Virus record (IMG/VR): IMGVR_UViG_3300034166_000053
Coordinates: 1-62,449 of that record
Source: a virus
Direction: 5' to 3' (one strand)
DNA: 62,449 nucleotides
Shown: positions 14,809-23,822 of the stretch, in pieces
Numbering within the stretch: position 1 is the stretch's first letter
Layout: every line of letters begins with the position of its first letter
Notes under the pieces: model-generated
What the model was told of the DNA's origin: nothing
The model's input: only the letters and a program-made list of their open reading frames with translations
Database searches by the model: none
Program-made: the position numbers and the translations under genes

Positions 14809-15288
14809 TCAGACGTTCTGCTGGCCAACGTATGGATCAGTGACGTAGTACGTGATGTAGCCAGAGCAATTACCTACCCCAGCAGATGCGCCAGTAGCCG
14901 CAGTCAGATAAACCATTTCGGTCGCAGACATGGGGATACCAAACGATGCTTGAGGGATAGAAGCGGTTGCCAGCGTAGTCACAGTACGGGTGGTGGGCTG
15001 CTCATTAGCCAACGCCGTCGGACTCGCGGTGCCCGTGGTATACAGAGTGAAGCCGAAATCCAGAGTGCCGCCAGTCCCGGAAGCAACAGTGGTGCCGATT
15101 TCGACAATCACAGCCCCAGCGGGAAGGATGACATTTTGGCCGTTGGCTTGGTTCTTGACGTTACCAGTCTGGGTAGCAACGTTACCAACATACCATTGAG
15201 CGGTCATCAAGCCGGTACCGCAATAAGCAGTACGAGTCTGATCGCCGCCGCCAGAACGCCAAATACTCTGGGTGGTGGAGACTGCCAT
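14809..15288 (-). CDS. Putative head decoration/structural protein
   Basis: The ATG at 15286-15288, with AAGGACA upstream, gives 159 residues starting MAVSTTQSIWRSGGGDQTRT; longer in-frame starts have no ribosome site. The product is beta-rich with an LPAGAVIVEIGTTVASGTGG segment typical of capsid-associated phage proteins. It is the first gene after the terminator hairpins that follow the capsid gene, so it may be expressed at a different level from the capsid protein. Confidence 0.65.
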   Translation of the reverse strand: MAVSTTQSIWRSGGGDQTRTAYCGTGLMTAQWYVGNVATQTGNVKNQANGQNVILPAGAVIVEIGTTVASGTGGTLDFGFTLYTTGTASPTALANEQPTTRTVTTLATASIPQASFGIPMSATEMVYLTAATGASAGVGNCSGYITYYVTDPYVGQQNV

Positions 15289-15387
15289 TTCAATTGTCCT
15301 TCGTACAAAGATCAGCGTGTCAGTTGTGTACGCATTCGCCGGGTCGATCTGACACACCGGGAACCCCGGTTTTAGTCAATATACACC

Positions 15388-15415
15388 AAAAGAAACGGGG
15401 GCACAAGGCCCCCGT
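15388..15415 (-). terminator. Rho-independent terminator after the major capsid gene
   Basis: On the minus strand a perfect 8-bp stem (ACGGGGGC / GCCCCCGT, 15395-15415, 5-nt loop) is followed by TTTCTTTTGG. This is a classic intrinsic terminator downstream of the highly expressed capsid gene. Confidence 0.8.
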
Positions 15416-15419
15416 CAAA

Positions 15420-15440
15420 TTAATGGCTGTGAGCCATTAA
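15420..15440 (-). terminator. Second hairpin after the capsid gene
   Basis: A perfect 9-bp stem TTAATGGCT / AGCCATTAA with a 3-nt loop lies between the capsid stop (15449) and the terminator hairpin. It lacks its own T-tract, so it may protect the capsid mRNA 3-prime end or help termination. Confidence 0.6.
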
Positions 15441-15448
15441 CATCCCTG

Positions 15449-16357
15449 TTACGCGCCCTGAGAGCCGTACATGCCCAGCGGGTCAGACCAGCCGAACGAG
15501 TAACGCTCACGAGCCTTATAACGGACGTTGCCGGTATCAAAGTCGCCGTCCATCGACTGGCTCAGCGGCACGCGCACAAAGTGCTTCATACCGTTAGGCA
15601 CGTCAGTGGTCAGGAACCAAGCATTGGTGTCGGTCAAGAAGTGGTTAATGGTGTAACCCTCGGAGACCGAACCATTGCTCTTCAAGGCGTTGATATCGTT
15701 ATCGTTGGTGCCGACGCGCAGTTCAGTTTCCAACAGACGAGTTGCAACGAACTGCAAAGCAGGCGGAACAATCAGCTTCTTGGGCTTGGCTGCAATCAGC
15801 AAGTCACGCTCGTCAGTCCACAGGCTGATCTGAATAACGGCGGCTTCCAGAGAAGTCTCGTTCAAGTCAGCAGGGGTAGATGGAACGTTGCTGTTGGTGC
15901 CGCCAGAAACCAGCGGGTGGTTTGCGGAGAACAGAGGAACGCCGTCGCCACCGTTGTAGCCAACAGTAAAGCCGTTGTTCAGAACAGCGGCAGCCTTGAC
16001 TTGCTTGGTGTACGCCATCGAGCGTGCCAGAGCCTTGGTATAACGAGCGGCGAGGCTGTCATACAGGTTGTCTTCGATGGCCTCTTCGGTCAGCGAGAAA
16101 CCTTGAGCAATGGTCTCGTGGTTGTATCGGGCGGTCCAGGCTTCTTGACCGTTGTCATAGGCAATCGCACTGCCCTCGTTCTTCACCGGAGCGGCGGAGA
16201 AGCCAGACAGCTTGGTTTCCTCTTCAAACGAACGCTCAGAAGTCTCGGTCTCGTAGATTTCCTTGTGCTCTTCTTGATAAGTCGCATAAGAAAGACCGAA
16301 CAGAGCGTTCAAGCCAGGAAGCAGTTCCTTGAGCAGTTGTGCGCGTGAAATAGCCAT
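15449..16357 (-). CDS. Major capsid protein (Mu gpT-like, HK97 fold)
   Basis: The 302-residue product begins MAISRAQLLKELLPGLNALF and contains the features of the gpT-like major head subunit family. These are an N-terminal acidic helix (YETETSERSFEEETKL), a QGFSLTEEAIEDNLYD helix, a VPLFSANHPLVSGGTNSN loop, the RDLLIAAKPKKLIVPPALQF beta segment and a C-terminal ERYSFGWSDPLGMYGSQGA. There is no sign of a cleaved scaffold domain. A scaffold-like gene is encoded separately upstream. It forms the icosahedral shell. Confidence 0.88.
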   Translation of the reverse strand: MAISRAQLLKELLPGLNALFGLSYATYQEEHKEIYETETSERSFEEETKLSGFSAAPVKNEGSAIAYDNGQEAWTARYNHETIAQGFSLTEEAIEDNLYDSLAARYTKALARSMAYTKQVKAAAVLNNGFTVGYNGGDGVPLFSANHPLVSGGTNSNVPSTPADLNETSLEAAVIQISLWTDERDLLIAAKPKKLIVPPALQFVATRLLETELRVGTNDNDINALKSNGSVSEGYTINHFLTDTNAWFLTTDVPNGMKHFVRVPLSQSMDGDFDTGNVRYKARERYSFGWSDPLGMYGSQGA

Positions 16358-16367
16358 GATTTACTCC

Positions 16368-16976
16368 TTAAACACCAGTGGTGTTGTTGTACTGGTGAAG
16401 GTTGATCTTCACAATAAACTCGTAGTAGTACGTAACACCACCAGAGATATAGGAAGTACCGGGCACAACGTCGATCACACGGATCGGGAAGGCAGCGGTC
16501 GTAGACGAAGCACCGTCGATGCCATAGTAGGAATCGCCAGTAGCAGTCGAGCCGACTTGAGCCACGATAGCCACGTTAGAGCCAACCAGCGCACGGGTGT
16601 AGCCGGAAGGAGTCGTGGTGTTGCCGTTGGTTGCCACAACCTTGAAGGTTGCGTTCGGATCATCGACCACATAGGCATAAGCCGGGTTGGTAGAGGTCGA
16701 AGTGGCGGCGGGGTAGTACTGGCCCTGCACAGGCTGACCGCTAGAGTTGGTGTATGCACAGCCAACCAGCACGCCAACGCTGTCACCAGACGTAGTCGTA
16801 GTCTTCGCCACCAAGAATCCGGTGGTGTCGATTACAACGGTGTCGCCGTTGAGGATAGCGGTGGCATAACCAGCCGCAATCGGGATTTGACGGATCGCTC
16901 CGGCGTAGGGCAGACCATCCAGTCGCTGGATGGGTTGAAAGCCATACGTCTTGCTAACAGAAGGGTAAGCAGACAT
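16368..16976 (-). CDS. Capsid decoration/head protein
   Basis: The 202-residue product begins MSAYPSVSKTYGFQPIQRLD and has an ILNGDTVVIDTTGFLVAKTT segment resembling parts of phage lambda-D-like or parvulin-like decoration proteins. It ends in a YYEFIVKINLHQYNNTTGV beta strand. It lies 10 bp upstream of the capsid gene in the operon, the usual place for a stoichiometric decoration protein. Family assignment is tentative. Confidence 0.68.
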   Translation of the reverse strand: MSAYPSVSKTYGFQPIQRLDGLPYAGAIRQIPIAAGYATAILNGDTVVIDTTGFLVAKTTTTSGDSVGVLVGCAYTNSSGQPVQGQYYPAATSTSTNPAYAYVVDDPNATFKVVATNGNTTTPSGYTRALVGSNVAIVAQVGSTATGDSYYGIDGASSTTAAFPIRVIDVVPGTSYISGGVTYYYEFIVKINLHQYNNTTGV

Positions 16977-16994
16977 GGTCTATCTCCAAAAGAT

Positions 16995-17444
16995 TTAAGA
17001 ACCTTTGCCAAAGCTTGTCGTGGATTTGCGCTCGTTGAAAAGCGGCATCCTCGGGTCACTCTGACGCATAAGAGTGTTGTCTACAGCCTTTGTCTGGGCG
17101 TCCGATTTAGCCGCGAAAGAAGCATTACGCTGTTCGACGAACTCGGTCGGAGTTTTGCAGAGCAACAACCCGCCAATCTCAATATTTCCGGCGAACCGGC
17201 TGTTGGGATCGACTAGCAGTTTGAACTTGGGTTGCTCTTCAACGGCGACTGGCTCCCAACCTTCACGCAGTTTGCCTGAGAGGTTACGAGGGTCATTGAC
17301 ATTCAAAGTAGCAACACGAATCCAGCGGTACGCGAAACCGGGTTCCTTGTCGGGTTCAGGCAACAGTTCGGCTGGCATCCACTGCTTGGGGCGCTCCGTA
17401 GTTGTCCTTACTTCCATCTCGCGTTTGAGTCTGTTCTCGGCCAT
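16995..17444 (-). CDS. Head-region phage protein, 149 residues
   Basis: The ATG at 17442-17444 sits 7 nt after a GGAGG, so it is preferred over a TTG two codons earlier that would leave only 1 nt. The product begins MAENRLKREMEVRTTTERPK, has a basic N-terminal helix, a beta middle (YRWIRVATLNVNDPRNLSGK) and a polar C-terminus. The stop of the scaffold-like gene overlaps this start region. Role unknown; the neighbourhood implies head assembly. Confidence 0.62.
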   Translation of the reverse strand: MAENRLKREMEVRTTTERPKQWMPAELLPEPDKEPGFAYRWIRVATLNVNDPRNLSGKLREGWEPVAVEEQPKFKLLVDPNSRFAGNIEIGGLLLCKTPTEFVEQRNASFAAKSDAQTKAVDNTLMRQSDPRMPLFNERKSTTSFGKGS

Positions 17445-17446
17445 TT

Positions 17447-18430
17447 TCAAGCCTCCAATTTCATAAGTTCACGAGCATACTGCTCGGGGGTGAGTCCAAA
17501 TTTCTTTGCCAAGCCAACCTGCGTCTTGGTAAGAACGACCTTTTTGGGAGCCGTACTTCTCTTTGCAGGTGCCACCACCGTGCTTGGTCTAGTACGTTGA
17601 GGTGGTTCATCCTCATCGTTTGATTGGTTCGATCCAAACTCTTCAGGGAAGCGTTTGCGAACCTCTTTGTCGATACTTTCATAGTATTCGTTGGTGCCGA
17701 TGAAGGCTCTTCCGTAGCGTTCTGCCAACTCTTCATGGACACCCTCGGCAAATCGGCGCATTCCGCGCTTATTAGGGTCTACGAACCATTCGTTCTTCGA
17801 CACCCAAGCTGCCACTTTCGGGTCCATCTGCTGCTGGGCAGGCGGCTTTTGTGTGGTTTGTACATCATTTTCTACAGTTTGTACAGTCGGTTTGAAGTTT
17901 TTGGCCTTATCAAGCTTCAACTGCGCCCGCATCATCTCCTGCTGGGCGTCTAGCAGTTTGTCTGCTTCCCCAGAGTCGTAGGCATCTTTGAAGTTCCGTT
18001 TGGCCTGCTCCAACTCCATTTCAGCCGAAGTCTGATACGTGGAGATAAGCTCCTTCTCGCCGCTTTGCAGCATGCTCTTGAGCTTCTTGTTTTCCTCAAG
18101 AATGTTCTGAGCGATCTGTAGCGCCTCTTGCTGCTCTCGATATGCAGCCTCTTTCGCACGCCGCTCGTCGTGCCAAGCCTTCTTATATTGCTTGAACTTC
18201 GTCTTGACGTTGTGCGAGTAGTCTTTCGACTCGTCAACTTTCTCTAGCTCTTCCTTGACTTCGTCAGAAAGAGGGGCGACGTAGCGGTCTTCGGCAGGGG
18301 TGTCGTCCTTGACCTCGACCTTTACTTCGTCTGAATCTTCCTCAAACGAGACATCAATATCGTCTTCGGGTTTACCCTTAGAGTCCTTGACCTCGTCGGG
18401 GAACTTGAAATCGTCATCGTCTTTTGCCAT
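17447..18430 (-). CDS. Scaffolding-like protein
   Basis: The 327-residue product has a very acidic N-terminal third, a central coiled coil (about residues 75-165, AYREQQEALQIAQNILEENK and a following Lys/Glu-rich helix), a Gln/Pro linker and a basic C-terminal helix near residue 300. Acidic plus coiled-coil plus basic tail, placed between portal and capsid genes, is the standard profile of phage scaffolding proteins that shape the procapsid and are then removed. A GGAG Shine-Dalgarno 7 nt before ATG supports the start. Confidence 0.72.
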   Translation of the reverse strand: MAKDDDDFKFPDEVKDSKGKPEDDIDVSFEEDSDEVKVEVKDDTPAEDRYVAPLSDEVKEELEKVDESKDYSHNVKTKFKQYKKAWHDERRAKEAAYREQQEALQIAQNILEENKKLKSMLQSGEKELISTYQTSAEMELEQAKRNFKDAYDSGEADKLLDAQQEMMRAQLKLDKAKNFKPTVQTVENDVQTTQKPPAQQQMDPKVAAWVSKNEWFVDPNKRGMRRFAEGVHEELAERYGRAFIGTNEYYESIDKEVRKRFPEEFGSNQSNDEDEPPQRTRPSTVVAPAKRSTAPKKVVLTKTQVGLAKKFGLTPEQYARELMKLEA

Positions 18431-18441
18431 CGTGTCGCTCC

Positions 18442-18852
18442 TTATTTGCGTTTGATGCCGCGTGGGTCTTCGACAACACCTTCGACAGTGTCATCGTTGA
18501 TGATGCGGAACTCCCTGCCGTGGATGATCAGGCGGGTACCGCTGTTGGGGCGTACCAGCACAAAGTCACCCTTCTTGCACCAAGGACCCGTAGGGAACTT
18601 GGCCTTGTCCACATAGCAATCTGGACCAAGATCAACCACGAACAGGACTGTGGTCAGTACCTCTTCGTTACGCATGGTGATGTCAGACTTGATAAGTCCG
18701 ACTTCGCTGTCTTCAAACTCTTTCTCTGCCTCGGGAATCGCGCAAAGAATCTTGTAGCCGCTTGGCTTTGGTAGCTGTTTTGCTTTCTCTTCCGCTCTCT
18801 TGTGCAGCACCGCAGACAGGTCTACAGCACTACTTAGATCGAGATCACTCAT
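18442..18852 (-). CDS. GroES-like co-chaperonin
   Basis: The ATG at 18850-18852 gives 136 residues and an ATGAGTGA overlap with the upstream gene. Residues 25-136 look like the GroES beta-barrel: KPSGYKILCAIPEAEKEFED opens the fold, DSEVGLIKSDITMRNEEVLT takes the place of the mobile loop, then VVDLGPDCY, KKGDFVLVRPNSGTRL and the EFRIINDDTVEGVV closing strand. Phage co-chaperonins such as T4 gp31 replace host GroES to fold the capsid protein; the location next to scaffold and capsid genes fits this. Residue-level contact with GroEL is not verifiable here. Confidence 0.78.
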   Translation of the reverse strand: MSDLDLSSAVDLSAVLHKRAEEKAKQLPKPSGYKILCAIPEAEKEFEDSEVGLIKSDITMRNEEVLTTVLFVVDLGPDCYVDKAKFPTGPWCKKGDFVLVRPNSGTRLIIHGREFRIINDDTVEGVVEDPRGIKRK

Positions 18853-19045
18853 CGAGTTGCTCCATGTTTTTTGTAAGGTCTGTGATGAATTTGCGAGCGA
18901 TGAGCAGACCTTTAATTTCCCCACACATCTCGCAGTACTCGTCGTACGATCTGGCACCTTTCGATCCCAAATGTTCTTCGAGTTGTTTGACTTTCTCGTC
19001 AATGTTGTTGACGACCACCGAAGTGGCCTTCAGGATTTCGTACAT
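18845..19045 (-). CDS. Small helical phage protein, 66 residues
   Basis: Start at the ATG at 19043-19045, overlapping the portal TGA (TGATG), with AAGGG a few bases upstream. The product begins MYEILKATSVVVNNIDEKVK and is helical throughout, with a coiled-coil-like Leu pattern and a single Cys pair near residue 39. It sits between portal and co-chaperonin genes. Function unknown. Confidence 0.6.
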   Translation of the reverse strand: MYEILKATSVVVNNIDEKVKQLEEHLGSKGARSYDEYCEMCGEIKGLLIARKFITDLTKNMEQLDE

Positions 19046-21543
19046 CAATCACCCTTCTTTTTTGGTTGTGATCTCTGTTGTTCGCGGCGCTGCTCAAGTT
19101 CACGCCTGTGCCTATCGACATCTGCCATCACCCGGAAGCCCTCCGATTGCTGACGTGAAGTGATCTGCTGCCGCTCAGACATAGTCTTGGCCATGAGCTT
19201 GGCCCCTTCAGACTGCTGCTGTGCCTCAATACGAGCTTTCTCGACGTTGATCTGCTCTTGTTTGAGTTGAGCATCTGTCTGGTCTTTTGTCGCCTTGCGC
19301 TGGAGGTCTTGCATCTTGAGTTGCAACTCTTGCTGCTGCAACTGGATGAGCGGGTCTTGTGCCATCTGCTGGTTCTTCTGCTGCTGGGCTTCCTGCATGT
19401 TGCGCTGGAGAAGCTGTTGTGCAGCCTGCGCCGCCATTTGAGAGACACGCACCTCCATCTCTGGAGACATCTCGACCTCGTCCTGCTCTTCGCTGTACGG
19501 GGGCAGCATCTGGCCCATCGCCTGCTCAACCTGCTTGCGATACTCCATGCCCAAGTGCTCGACGACGTGCGCCATCATGGCCGCTTGAAGCGCCTGCGCC
19601 ATCTGCGGATTCATACCCACTAGAGCCTGAATCTTGGGGTCCTGCGCCGCTGCCATGTGGACTGCGATGTGCGCCTGATGGTCCTGATAGATGAACGCCT
19701 TGACCGGCTTGTTGCGCAAGATGTTCATGTTCTCCGTGACCGGATCACGAGGCTTCATGTCATCCGACATCGGCACGAGCTTCTGGTAGTTCTTGATGCC
19801 GAGCACATCCAACATCTGACGATGCAATAGCGGAAGGTCATACAACTGAGGCGCTGTTTGAGCTAGCTGAAGAGCCGCCTGATACTGAACAACCTTCTGA
19901 GCCATAGTGGCCGCGTTGGGATCGCTCACCGGGATGACATCAACTTGGTCGTAGTCGCTCTGCTTGATCGACCGGCCACCCTCCTCGGGCATGTACGAGT
20001 ACGCCGGAGGCGTATAGTCCCTGATGATCTCTTTGAGCAGCTTGAACTCTTGCCGCATCGCATAGTGGATGCGAGCCTGCACTGCCGACATCGTCTTAAG
20101 CTGCCGCTCAAGAATGGCCAGAGTCGTGCCCACCGGGGCCTGAGCAGACATGTCAGAGGTCTGCAACTCAACCGCGCCCGCAAACTTGCGGCCTTCCTCG
20201 ATGATCTGGTTAAGAAGCGCCGCTAAGACCTGACTTGGCTCCTTGTAAGGAAGAGGCATGATGTTGTCCCGCATGTTGCCACTAGGAACGTCCATGTCTC
20301 GCCATTCTCCGGGACTGATAGGAGTGTCATCCCCTTTTGCTCGTAGTCCTCGGGTCTTGAATCCCCCTGGAAGATTAGATAGAGTGCCAGCATCGACAAG
20401 CTGACGCAGGATAGAAGTACCAGACTTAGCAAATGCACCGACCAGATGAATGAGGCCGAACGCATAGAACCCAAAGCCCGGAATGTACGGATAGTGGACA
20501 AAGTGCTGCCGCTTCTGGTGCGTCTTGTCATTGGGTCTCCAATTCCTACGGATGGCCAGCACCTCGCCGGTACCCTTCTCAATCGTCACGACATACGGCA
20601 GCGCAATGCCCGTCTCTTTGCCATCGTCGTCCTTGTGCTCGTGGCCTTTGAGGTCGATCTCGACGTGCATCTCTAGCAGCTTGAAGCGGTTGTCCTCAGT
20701 CGCACGAAAGCCCAGCTTCTCAGCGATCTTCTTCTCAACCTCGTCCATGACTTGGACCGGCTCACCCAGGTCCACGTCCCGATAGAACCCCTCGTGCTGG
20801 AGCCTGCGCACATCGTTGGGGGTTTTACGCATGACGTGCGTCACACGCTCTGCCGACTCAAGGCTCGACGCGCCGTATGGCACCACAACGTCCTCAGCCG
20901 GGACATACATCGAGACCTGCCGGTCCAGTTGCAGATCAACGTAGACCTTCTTGAACGCATTACCCGCAAGGCCCAAGCCCCAGAGCATGCGCTCATGCTC
21001 AGGGCGGTACTCGACCATCACCTCGGTCATCTGATAGTTCATGTCCTCTTGGACACGCTCAGCCGCCTTCTTTTTCTCAGGGGTTTCTTTGCCGATGATC
21101 TTGGTCTTGACCGGACCCGCAGCGGGGAAGGTCTCCATCATCGTCTCTGCCTGAAACTTGACGACCGCCTCAGACAGCAGCGGGTGGTACACGCCGCAAG
21201 CGCCCGGCCACGGCTCAGTACGCTCTTCGAGCTTCATGCCAAGCAGTTCTAGGCCATCGACGTACGTCTTGATCCAGTCTTTGCGGGAGTCAATGTCGCT
21301 CTCGTAGTCGCCGATCAGGTTGCCCGCAAGCTCAGTAAGCTCACGCTCGTCCATGTCCTCGGCAAGGTTCTTATCAAACTCGTCCTCAATATCTGCCTTG
21401 GCAATCTCAAGGGTGAACTCGCCCTGACTGATAGATACTGACTCGGGGTCCTCGATCTCAATCTCGATGGGGTCCTCCACCTCGCTGATCTGGTCCAAGC
21501 CTTGAGGGGCCTGATAAAACGCCTTGTCGATATTTGTTGCCAT
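19045..21543 (-). CDS. Portal protein
   Basis: The 832-residue product begins MATNIDKAFYQAPQGLDQIS. It has an acidic N-terminal region, then portal-type landmarks: WIKTYVDGLELLGMKLEERT, GLGLAGNAFKKVYVDLQLDR, a central HYPYIPGFGFYAFGLIHLVG with PGGFKTRGLRAK, and a long C-terminal Gln-rich coiled-coil (about residues 690-832). The Gln-rich tail resembles the extended barrel helices of P22-type portals. It forms the dodecameric DNA entry channel and lies directly downstream of the terminase. Confidence 0.88.
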   Translation of the reverse strand: MATNIDKAFYQAPQGLDQISEVEDPIEIEIEDPESVSISQGEFTLEIAKADIEDEFDKNLAEDMDERELTELAGNLIGDYESDIDSRKDWIKTYVDGLELLGMKLEERTEPWPGACGVYHPLLSEAVVKFQAETMMETFPAAGPVKTKIIGKETPEKKKAAERVQEDMNYQMTEVMVEYRPEHERMLWGLGLAGNAFKKVYVDLQLDRQVSMYVPAEDVVVPYGASSLESAERVTHVMRKTPNDVRRLQHEGFYRDVDLGEPVQVMDEVEKKIAEKLGFRATEDNRFKLLEMHVEIDLKGHEHKDDDGKETGIALPYVVTIEKGTGEVLAIRRNWRPNDKTHQKRQHFVHYPYIPGFGFYAFGLIHLVGAFAKSGTSILRQLVDAGTLSNLPGGFKTRGLRAKGDDTPISPGEWRDMDVPSGNMRDNIMPLPYKEPSQVLAALLNQIIEEGRKFAGAVELQTSDMSAQAPVGTTLAILERQLKTMSAVQARIHYAMRQEFKLLKEIIRDYTPPAYSYMPEEGGRSIKQSDYDQVDVIPVSDPNAATMAQKVVQYQAALQLAQTAPQLYDLPLLHRQMLDVLGIKNYQKLVPMSDDMKPRDPVTENMNILRNKPVKAFIYQDHQAHIAVHMAAAQDPKIQALVGMNPQMAQALQAAMMAHVVEHLGMEYRKQVEQAMGQMLPPYSEEQDEVEMSPEMEVRVSQMAAQAAQQLLQRNMQEAQQQKNQQMAQDPLIQLQQQELQLKMQDLQRKATKDQTDAQLKQEQINVEKARIEAQQQSEGAKLMAKTMSERQQITSRQQSEGFRVMADVDRHRRELEQRREQQRSQPKKKGD

Positions 21544-21552
21544 GATGTATCC

Positions 21553-23073
21553 TTAGTAATACGCGGCTTTCTTGCGATACTGTCGCAAGAAATTGTCTTC
21601 CGGCTCGTCAGTCGGAAGGCGGATGAACCCACCCTGCCTAAATCTTAACAGTGCAAGGGTCGTAGAGTCCACCAAGTCGTCGTTGGCTCCAGAGGGAAAG
21701 TCGTTGCACTCCTCCATGACCTCTTTGGCCCACCGCCTGTCGGGTGCAAACACCACGCCACCTTGAAACAGTGACGACACCGCGTTGACCCGAGCGATCT
21801 TGTCCTGGCCTTTGCCCGGCGTGAACTCCGCCACGGGTATGCCCATACGCCGAAACTCTTGATAGAGCACTGAGCCAGATGATTTCTTCTCGACCATGAA
21901 CGAGTCAGGCTCCCACTCCTGATACTCGCGCAGCACCAACGCCTTTAGCTCTGGATACTCCATCCGTTTCTTGATGGCGTTGAGCAAAATGATGGCAAAG
22001 TTGTTCGTTTCCTCGTTATAGAACACACCCCAGACGGTAAGTGCGTTATAGTCAGACCTGTTATTGGCCTCCTGCGCAGCATCCAGACTCATAATGGTGA
22101 ACTCGCACGGCGGAGGGTCATCCTTTTCCCAAATTTGCCACCACTCGCGTTTGATCAGCGCACCTTCTTCTGAAGTGGGCTTTTGCAGGTACTGAGCGTT
22201 CCAATACCGGATGTCCATCGCCGCTTTCTTGCCCAGCAACTCATTGACATCCCAAAAGTCAGGCCACAGAGCCTCGCCGTCGTCCTTGATGGCCGGAAAC
22301 TCGATCACCTCCCACTGATCGACCCCCTGTTCACGCTCCATCTGGTTCACGACCATGCCCGTGAGGTCCAGTTTGGACCACCGAGTCATCACAATAATGA
22401 TCGCACCGCCCGGCATAAGGCGCTGAAGAGGGCCAGACTGGAACCACTCCCAAGCAGGAAGAAAAACATCCGGTCGTCCGGTTTTTGCTTCTTGTTCAGA
22501 GTGAGGATCGTCAATAATGAAAAGATCAGCGCCCCGACCAGCGAGAGCACCTCCAACACCAATAGCGAAGTACTCACCATTAAAGTTTGTTCCCCATCGT
22601 GAGGCCGATTTTGAGTCCGCCTGAAGCTCAACCTGCGGGAAAATGTCCTTGTAGGTGTCCGCACCGACCAGATTTCGTACCCGCCGACCGAAGTTGACCG
22701 CCAAATCAGAGGTGTGGGAGGCCATGATGACCTTCTTCTGAGGATATTTCCCCAGAAACCACGCCGGAGCGAGGTACGAGATCAATTCTGACTTGCCATG
22801 ACGCGGCGCGATGTTCACTATCACGCGCTTTTTCTCACCTTTGGCAATGGCCTCAAAGACCTCGATCAGTTTTAGGTGGTGTGGGCCGACTTTGTAACCC
22901 GGATAGACGTGTTTGACGAAGTCCAAGAAGGAATCTTTGCCGATGACCTGCGTCATCTGGGTCTGATACTCCTTCATTAGCTCCAACACCCGACGTTTTT
23001 GCTTGTCAGGCATCGTCGGCAGAGCCTGCCGGAGCTTAAAAAGCTGGTCTGCGGTCAGTTTAGGCGCGGTCAT
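21553..23073 (-). CDS. terL: Terminase large subunit
   Basis: The 506-residue product has Walker A APRHGKSE (residues 89-96), Walker B DLFIIDDP (about 183-190), an MTRWSKLDLTGMVV motif-III-like region, and a C-terminal nuclease domain. There SLDAAQEANNRSDYNALTVW provides the first acidic residue and CNDFPSGANDDLVDSTTLAL the last. It is the ATP-driven DNA packaging motor and genome-cutting nuclease. It overlaps the upstream small-subunit-like gene by 14 bp. Confidence 0.93.
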   Translation of the reverse strand: MTAPKLTADQLFKLRQALPTMPDKQKRRVLELMKEYQTQMTQVIGKDSFLDFVKHVYPGYKVGPHHLKLIEVFEAIAKGEKKRVIVNIAPRHGKSELISYLAPAWFLGKYPQKKVIMASHTSDLAVNFGRRVRNLVGADTYKDIFPQVELQADSKSASRWGTNFNGEYFAIGVGGALAGRGADLFIIDDPHSEQEAKTGRPDVFLPAWEWFQSGPLQRLMPGGAIIIVMTRWSKLDLTGMVVNQMEREQGVDQWEVIEFPAIKDDGEALWPDFWDVNELLGKKAAMDIRYWNAQYLQKPTSEEGALIKREWWQIWEKDDPPPCEFTIMSLDAAQEANNRSDYNALTVWGVFYNEETNNFAIILLNAIKKRMEYPELKALVLREYQEWEPDSFMVEKKSSGSVLYQEFRRMGIPVAEFTPGKGQDKIARVNAVSSLFQGGVVFAPDRRWAKEVMEECNDFPSGANDDLVDSTTLALLRFRQGGFIRLPTDEPEDNFLRQYRKKAAYY

Positions 23074-23632
23074 GCTTGTTTTGATTGACCACCATGCGTG
23101 CTTCCACGTCGATTACCTTGTCTTCAAGGTTTTCCAAGGTCTGGAGCAACTCTTTTTCGACCTCTTCAATCGACATGTGCTTGTGAGTGACCTCACTGCG
23201 CTTCTTAAAGGCATCAACTCCGTCGATTTCCCCCAAGTTTCGCAGTGCCGTGATCCTTGCTTTGGGGTCCTTGGCATTCTCAATCTCGGCAACGAGCTTG
23301 TTGACCACGTACATCTTTAGGTCAGACAACTCTTCCACGATAGAGACGTTCATCTGCGCAACCATGCCCGCCAGCATGGCCAGAGTCTCGTTGGGATACT
23401 TGGAGTAATCAGGCCGGTACTGCGGGTTGGCCATCATTTCCCGCGCTAGAGCCTTGGCCTCGTCAGCATTTTCCTGAGTTGGCAAGAGTGCTTGGCCCGT
23501 CAAGTCTGACATGAGCTTGATGACGTTGGCCCGCATCTGCAATTCTTGCTCAGCAGTGAGGTCAGGAAACGCCTCTTTGGCGTTGTCTGGCAGAGGAATG
23601 TTTTCCTCGATGGGCGGTACCAATGTCGTCAT
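23060..23632 (-). CDS. Putative terminase small subunit
   Basis: The 190-residue acidic and helical product lies immediately upstream of terL with a 14-bp overlap, the usual place of the small subunit. It begins MTTLVPPIEENIPLPDNAKE, has a helical core (EELSDLKMYVVNKLVAEIEN) and ends in a long coiled coil (residues 150-185). No clear N-terminal HTH is visible, so DNA recognition is not demonstrated from sequence. It is the first gene of the leftward late operon. Confidence 0.6.
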   Translation of the reverse strand: MTTLVPPIEENIPLPDNAKEAFPDLTAEQELQMRANVIKLMSDLTGQALLPTQENADEAKALAREMMANPQYRPDYSKYPNETLAMLAGMVAQMNVSIVEELSDLKMYVVNKLVAEIENAKDPKARITALRNLGEIDGVDAFKKRSEVTHKHMSIEEVEKELLQTLENLEDKVIDVEARMVVNQNKHDRA

Positions 23633-23668
23633 GTCAGAGAAGGAATCTCCGTTGGGTGTTGCATCGGG

Positions 23669-23696
23669 AATGTATCACAGAAATATATTTTTGCAA
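23669..23696 (-). promoter_or_regulatory. Candidate promoter for the leftward late operon
   Basis: On the minus strand, TTGCAA (23696-23691), a 16-nt AT-rich spacer and TACATT (23674-23669) lie about 35 bp before the first gene. The match to sigma70 is 4 of 6 at each box, so this is moderate evidence only. Confidence 0.45.
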
Positions 23697-23822
23697 CAAG
23701 GGGAGGTTGGGACTCCTACCGGGGGGTATTTCTGTAGGGGACTGTAAGAGATATGGCTGGGAAAAGTCATGGGGGAGGGGGTACTCTGTTGGAGTTTGGC
23801 GGAGTGTTTTGTCGGAAAACCT

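Larger units (their letters stand above)
15289..15448. other. Intergenic region after the capsid gene
   Basis: This 160-bp non-coding gap holds two adjacent hairpins described separately and a stretch (15296-15370) without recognisable signal. No convincing promoter for the downstream gene was found, so expression of the 14809-15288 gene probably depends on partial readthrough. Confidence 0.5.

Noticed and set aside
15581-16348. 255-codon plus-strand open frame opposite the capsid gene
   Set aside because: It is antisense to the capsid gene, lacks a ribosome site and has composition explained by the codon bias of the opposite strand.
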